Source of the DNA: Methanosarcinales archaeon
GTDB lineage: Archaea; Halobacteriota; Syntropharchaeia; Alkanophagales; Methanospirareceae
DNA: 5,945 nucleotides
Assembly: GCA_003661125.1 (NCBI GenBank)
Contig: QMVO01000119.1
Location: 1-5,945, forward strand
Direction: 5' to 3'
A program made the translations under genes and the position numbers. How positions within the stretch are numbered: position 1 is the first letter of the stretch; the number at the start of each line of letters is the position of its first letter. Shown one piece after another: positions 3,980 to 5,945 of the stretch. Below the pieces are notes generated by a model. It searched no databases. It saw nothing but the letters and a program-made list of their open reading frames with translations, and was not told the origin of the DNA.

Positions 3980-5866
3980 ATGTCAGCAGAAGAAGCACTT
4001 TTAGAATTGAAGAGGCGAATACTGGAGTTGTTACCAGGTGATGTGAACATTACCGGGGTGGAATTTGAAGGACCTGAGCTCGTTGTGTACACGGAGGACA
4101 CACAGAAATTCGCGGATGATGGCGCCATAGTCAGAACATTAGCGAGGGAGTTGAAGAAAAGGATTTCGGTTAGACCAAGTAGTAATATATTGATGGAGCC
4201 GGAAAAGGCGTCCAAGGTTATTTACGATATTATACCTGAGGAAGGCGGAATAAAAGATATTTATTTCGATATGGATAAGGCGGAGGTAATAATAGAAGCA
4301 GAAAAGCCGGGATTGGTGATTGGCACGCATGGAGCAACACTTAGAGAAGTCGCAAAGGTGATAGGGTGGCGACCCAACGTTATCAGAGCACCGCCTATAC
4401 AATCCGCGATAATAAAAAGTATAAGGAGGTACTTAAGGGAGGAGAGCGAATTCAGGAAGGACTTTGTGAAAAAAGTAGGGAGGAGGATATATAGAGATAA
4501 GCTAATAGAGGATGAGTGGCTGCGTATAACGGCGTTAGGTGGGTGCAGAGAAGTGGGAAGAAATGCATTTTTGCTTTCTACGCCGGAGACAAGGGTGTTA
4601 ATAGATTGTGGAGTAAGTGTGGGTACGGAAGGCATGCCCTACCTATACGCACCAGAGGTGTCACCCCTAAGTAATATAGATGCGGTAGTAATAACGCATG
4701 CACATCTTGACCATTCTGGCTTAGTGCCACTTTTGTTCCTATATGGATATGATGGACCTATATACACAACAAAGCCAACGAGGGACCTTATGGCTCTTTT
4801 GCTACTTGACTATTTAGAGGTATCAGCAAGAGAAGGGAAGAAGATGCCGTATAAATCATCTTTAATAAGGGATGCTATAAGGCATACGATTCCATTGAAG
4901 TATGGGGATGTAACAGACATATCGCCAGATATGAAGTTAACATTTTACAATGCGGGGCACATACTGGGATCTTCCATTGCGTATTTCCATATAGGCAATG
5001 GGCTTTATAACCTCGCATTCACCGGTGACATAAAGTATGAGCGAACATTTCTTTTCGAGCCTGCCTTCAATGATTTCCCCAGGGTTGAAGCGTTGGTCAT
5101 AGAGTCTACATATGGTGGAATGAATGACTTACAACCGTCAAGACGAGAAGCGGAGAAGAATTTGAAGGAAGAGATAGAGAAAACGCTAAAAAAGGGAGGT
5201 AAAGTAATAATACCTGCTTTTGCAGTTGGAAGGTCGCAAGAGGTAATGATAGCACTGGAAGGGATGCAGTTAGAAGTGCCTGTGTATTTAGACGGGATGA
5301 TATGGGAGGCAACTTCAGTCCATACGGCATATCCAGAGTATCTCAACAGGAAGCTGAAGAATTCCATATTCCAAGGTGAAAACCCATTTTTATCAGACGT
5401 TTTTGTGCAAGTGGACGATGTAGAGAAAAGAAAGGAGGTAATAGAAGAGAAGGAGCCTTTCATCGTACTTGCTACCGCAGGCATGTTGAACGGCGGTCCT
5501 GTTTTAGAATACCTGAAAGGGCTAGCAGGGGATGAAAGGAACAAGCTTATCTTTGTTGGATACCAGGCAGAGGGCTCGCTTGGAAGAAGGATACAAAAGG
5601 GCTGGAATGAGATACAGCTTTCAAATGAGGGAAAAATAAGGAATATAAAAATAAACATGGAAACAAGGACAGTAGATGGCTTTTCCGGACATTCAGATCG
5701 TAATCAGTTATTAGAATACGTAAGAGGAATACGACCGCTGCCTTCAAAGGTAATATGTATGCACGGTGAGAGTAACAAATGTATGGCATTAGCAAGTGGG
5801 ATACATAAGAGGTTCAATATAGAGACGATAGCGCCAATGAATTTAGAAACTCTGAGATTGGTTTAA
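3980..5866 (+). CDS. fttA: aCPSF1/FttA: KH - metallo-beta-lactamase - beta-CASP ribonuclease and transcription terminator
   Basis: The 628-residue protein has full family length and domain order. It starts with an N-terminal KH-like domain (about 1-70) and a second KH domain (about 75-165) with the GxxG loop G115-T-H-G118. A metallo-beta-lactamase domain begins near 180 and a beta-CASP insert occupies about 390-560. Metal and catalytic motifs are intact: H240-A-H-L-D244-H245, H327 in A-G-H-I-L-G-S, D350 in T-G-D, E375 in E-S-T-Y-G-G, H571 in S-G-H-S-D, and H595 in M-H-G-E. The protein is the archaeal homologue of CPSF73. It cleaves nascent RNA at U-rich sites and drives transcription termination, acting as a dimer. 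The start at 3980 has only a distant AAGGT (about 14 bases away), so translation initiation may be weak or leaderless-like from a nearer start. Its position after psmB is conserved in several euryarchaea. Confidence 0.95.
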   Translation: MSAEEALLELKRRILELLPGDVNITGVEFEGPELVVYTEDTQKFADDGAIVRTLARELKKRISVRPSSNILMEPEKASKVIYDIIPEEGGIKDIYFDMDKAEVIIEAEKPGLVIGTHGATLREVAKVIGWRPNVIRAPPIQSAIIKSIRRYLREESEFRKDFVKKVGRRIYRDKLIEDEWLRITALGGCREVGRNAFLLSTPETRVLIDCGVSVGTEGMPYLYAPEVSPLSNIDAVVITHAHLDHSGLVPLLFLYGYDGPIYTTKPTRDLMALLLLDYLEVSAREGKKMPYKSSLIRDAIRHTIPLKYGDVTDISPDMKLTFYNAGHILGSSIAYFHIGNGLYNLAFTGDIKYERTFLFEPAFNDFPRVEALVIESTYGGMNDLQPSRREAEKNLKEEIEKTLKKGGKVIIPAFAVGRSQEVMIALEGMQLEVPVYLDGMIWEATSVHTAYPEYLNRKLKNSIFQGENPFLSDVFVQVDDVEKRKEVIEEKEPFIVLATAGMLNGGPVLEYLKGLAGDERNKLIFVGYQAEGSLGRRIQKGWNEIQLSNEGKIRNIKINMETRTVDGFSGHSDRNQLLEYVRGIRPLPSKVICMHGESNKCMALASGIHKRFNIETIAPMNLETLRLV

Positions 5867-5945
5867 TTATCTTCTCCCAAATCTCTTTCAATGTCGTTGT
5901 GGACCACCTTTTTTACCTTCTTGGCTAACGGTATGGTCAATGTTC
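5863..5945 (-). CDS. 3' end of a convergent gene, product unknown (partial)
   Basis: On the minus strand one frame is open from the right edge for 26 codons and ends at TAA (5865-5863). The predicted C-terminus is ...KKVVHNDIERDLGEDN, a charged amphipathic tail that looks like real protein. The other two minus frames contain stops. I do not recognise the family and the start is outside the window. Its stop codon shares two bases with the aCPSF1 stop, so the two genes would be convergent and overlap tail to tail. The evidence is short, so chance openness is possible. Confidence 0.45.
   Translation of the reverse strand, partial: TLTIPLAKKVKKVVHNDIERDLGEDN
5909..5914 (+). terminator. Candidate T6 tract downstream of aCPSF1
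   Basis: TTTTTT lies 43 bases after the aCPSF1 stop and could be its U-rich terminator. It falls inside the putative convergent gene, where it encodes Lys codons on the other strand. A longer T-rich signal may lie beyond the window. Confidence 0.3.

Noticed and set aside
5005..5658. 217-codon minus-strand frame within aCPSF1
   Set aside because: It lies wholly inside the conserved metallo-beta-lactamase/beta-CASP coding region and has Ser/Phe/Pro-rich shadow composition.
5895..5914. Intrinsic terminator hairpin GTGG-A-CCAC before the T6 tract
   Set aside because: The inverted repeat has a one-base loop and cannot fold into a stable hairpin; only the T tract is kept as a candidate signal.

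Overview
This window is archaeal and most likely comes from a methanogen, an anaerobic methane oxidiser (ANME) or a close relative. The evidence is gene content: a 20S proteasome beta subunit with a Thr propeptide junction, a KH-KH-metallo-beta-lactamase-beta-CASP ribonuclease of the aCPSF1/FttA type, an archaeal RibL-type nucleotidyltransferase, and an ATP-grasp enzyme that looks like the tyramine-glutamate ligase of methanofuran synthesis. ANME-1/Methanophagales or Syntrophoarchaeum-like origin is a guess from style (ATA, AGA and AGG codons are abundant), not something the sequence proves.

Left part (1-977): the 3' portion of a gene for a repeat protein. The reading frame is open to the left edge, and the ATG at 27 lies inside a repeat unit, so the true start is outside the window. 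There are three 69-residue (207-bp) units, the last without its linker, plus a part of a fourth. They are followed by a different lysine-rich and helical C-terminal region. The repeats carry the most unusual signal here: most of each unit is nearly frozen even at DNA level, while two short patches (unit residues 27-40 and 49-52) collect almost all changes, which are mostly amino-acid changing.

Middle part (986-3851): five tightly packed genes on the + strand, with gaps of -8 to 13 bases, which is operon-like. In order they are mfnD (methanofuran), a JAMM/MPN metalloprotease, ribL (FAD synthetase), nikR (nickel-responsive ribbon-helix-helix repressor) and psmB (proteasome beta). The repeat gene sits only 8 bases upstream and may belong to the same unit. 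JAMM and PsmB together suggest a removal-and-degradation pair for proteins tagged with ubiquitin-like modifiers. MfnD, RibL and NikR fit a C1-metabolising archaeon that needs methanofuran, flavin and nickel.

Right part (3852-5945): a 128-base intergenic region with paired T5 tracts after psmB, a weak TATA-like element and a short inverted repeat, leading into the aCPSF1/FttA gene (3980-5866). PsmB next to aCPSF1 is a known archaeal gene order (MJ1237/MJ1236 in Methanocaldococcus jannaschii). The last 79 bases seem to hold the 3' end of a convergent minus-strand gene whose stop codon overlaps the aCPSF1 stop. A T6 tract lies within it. I see no RNA genes, CRISPR arrays, insertion sequences or frameshifts.
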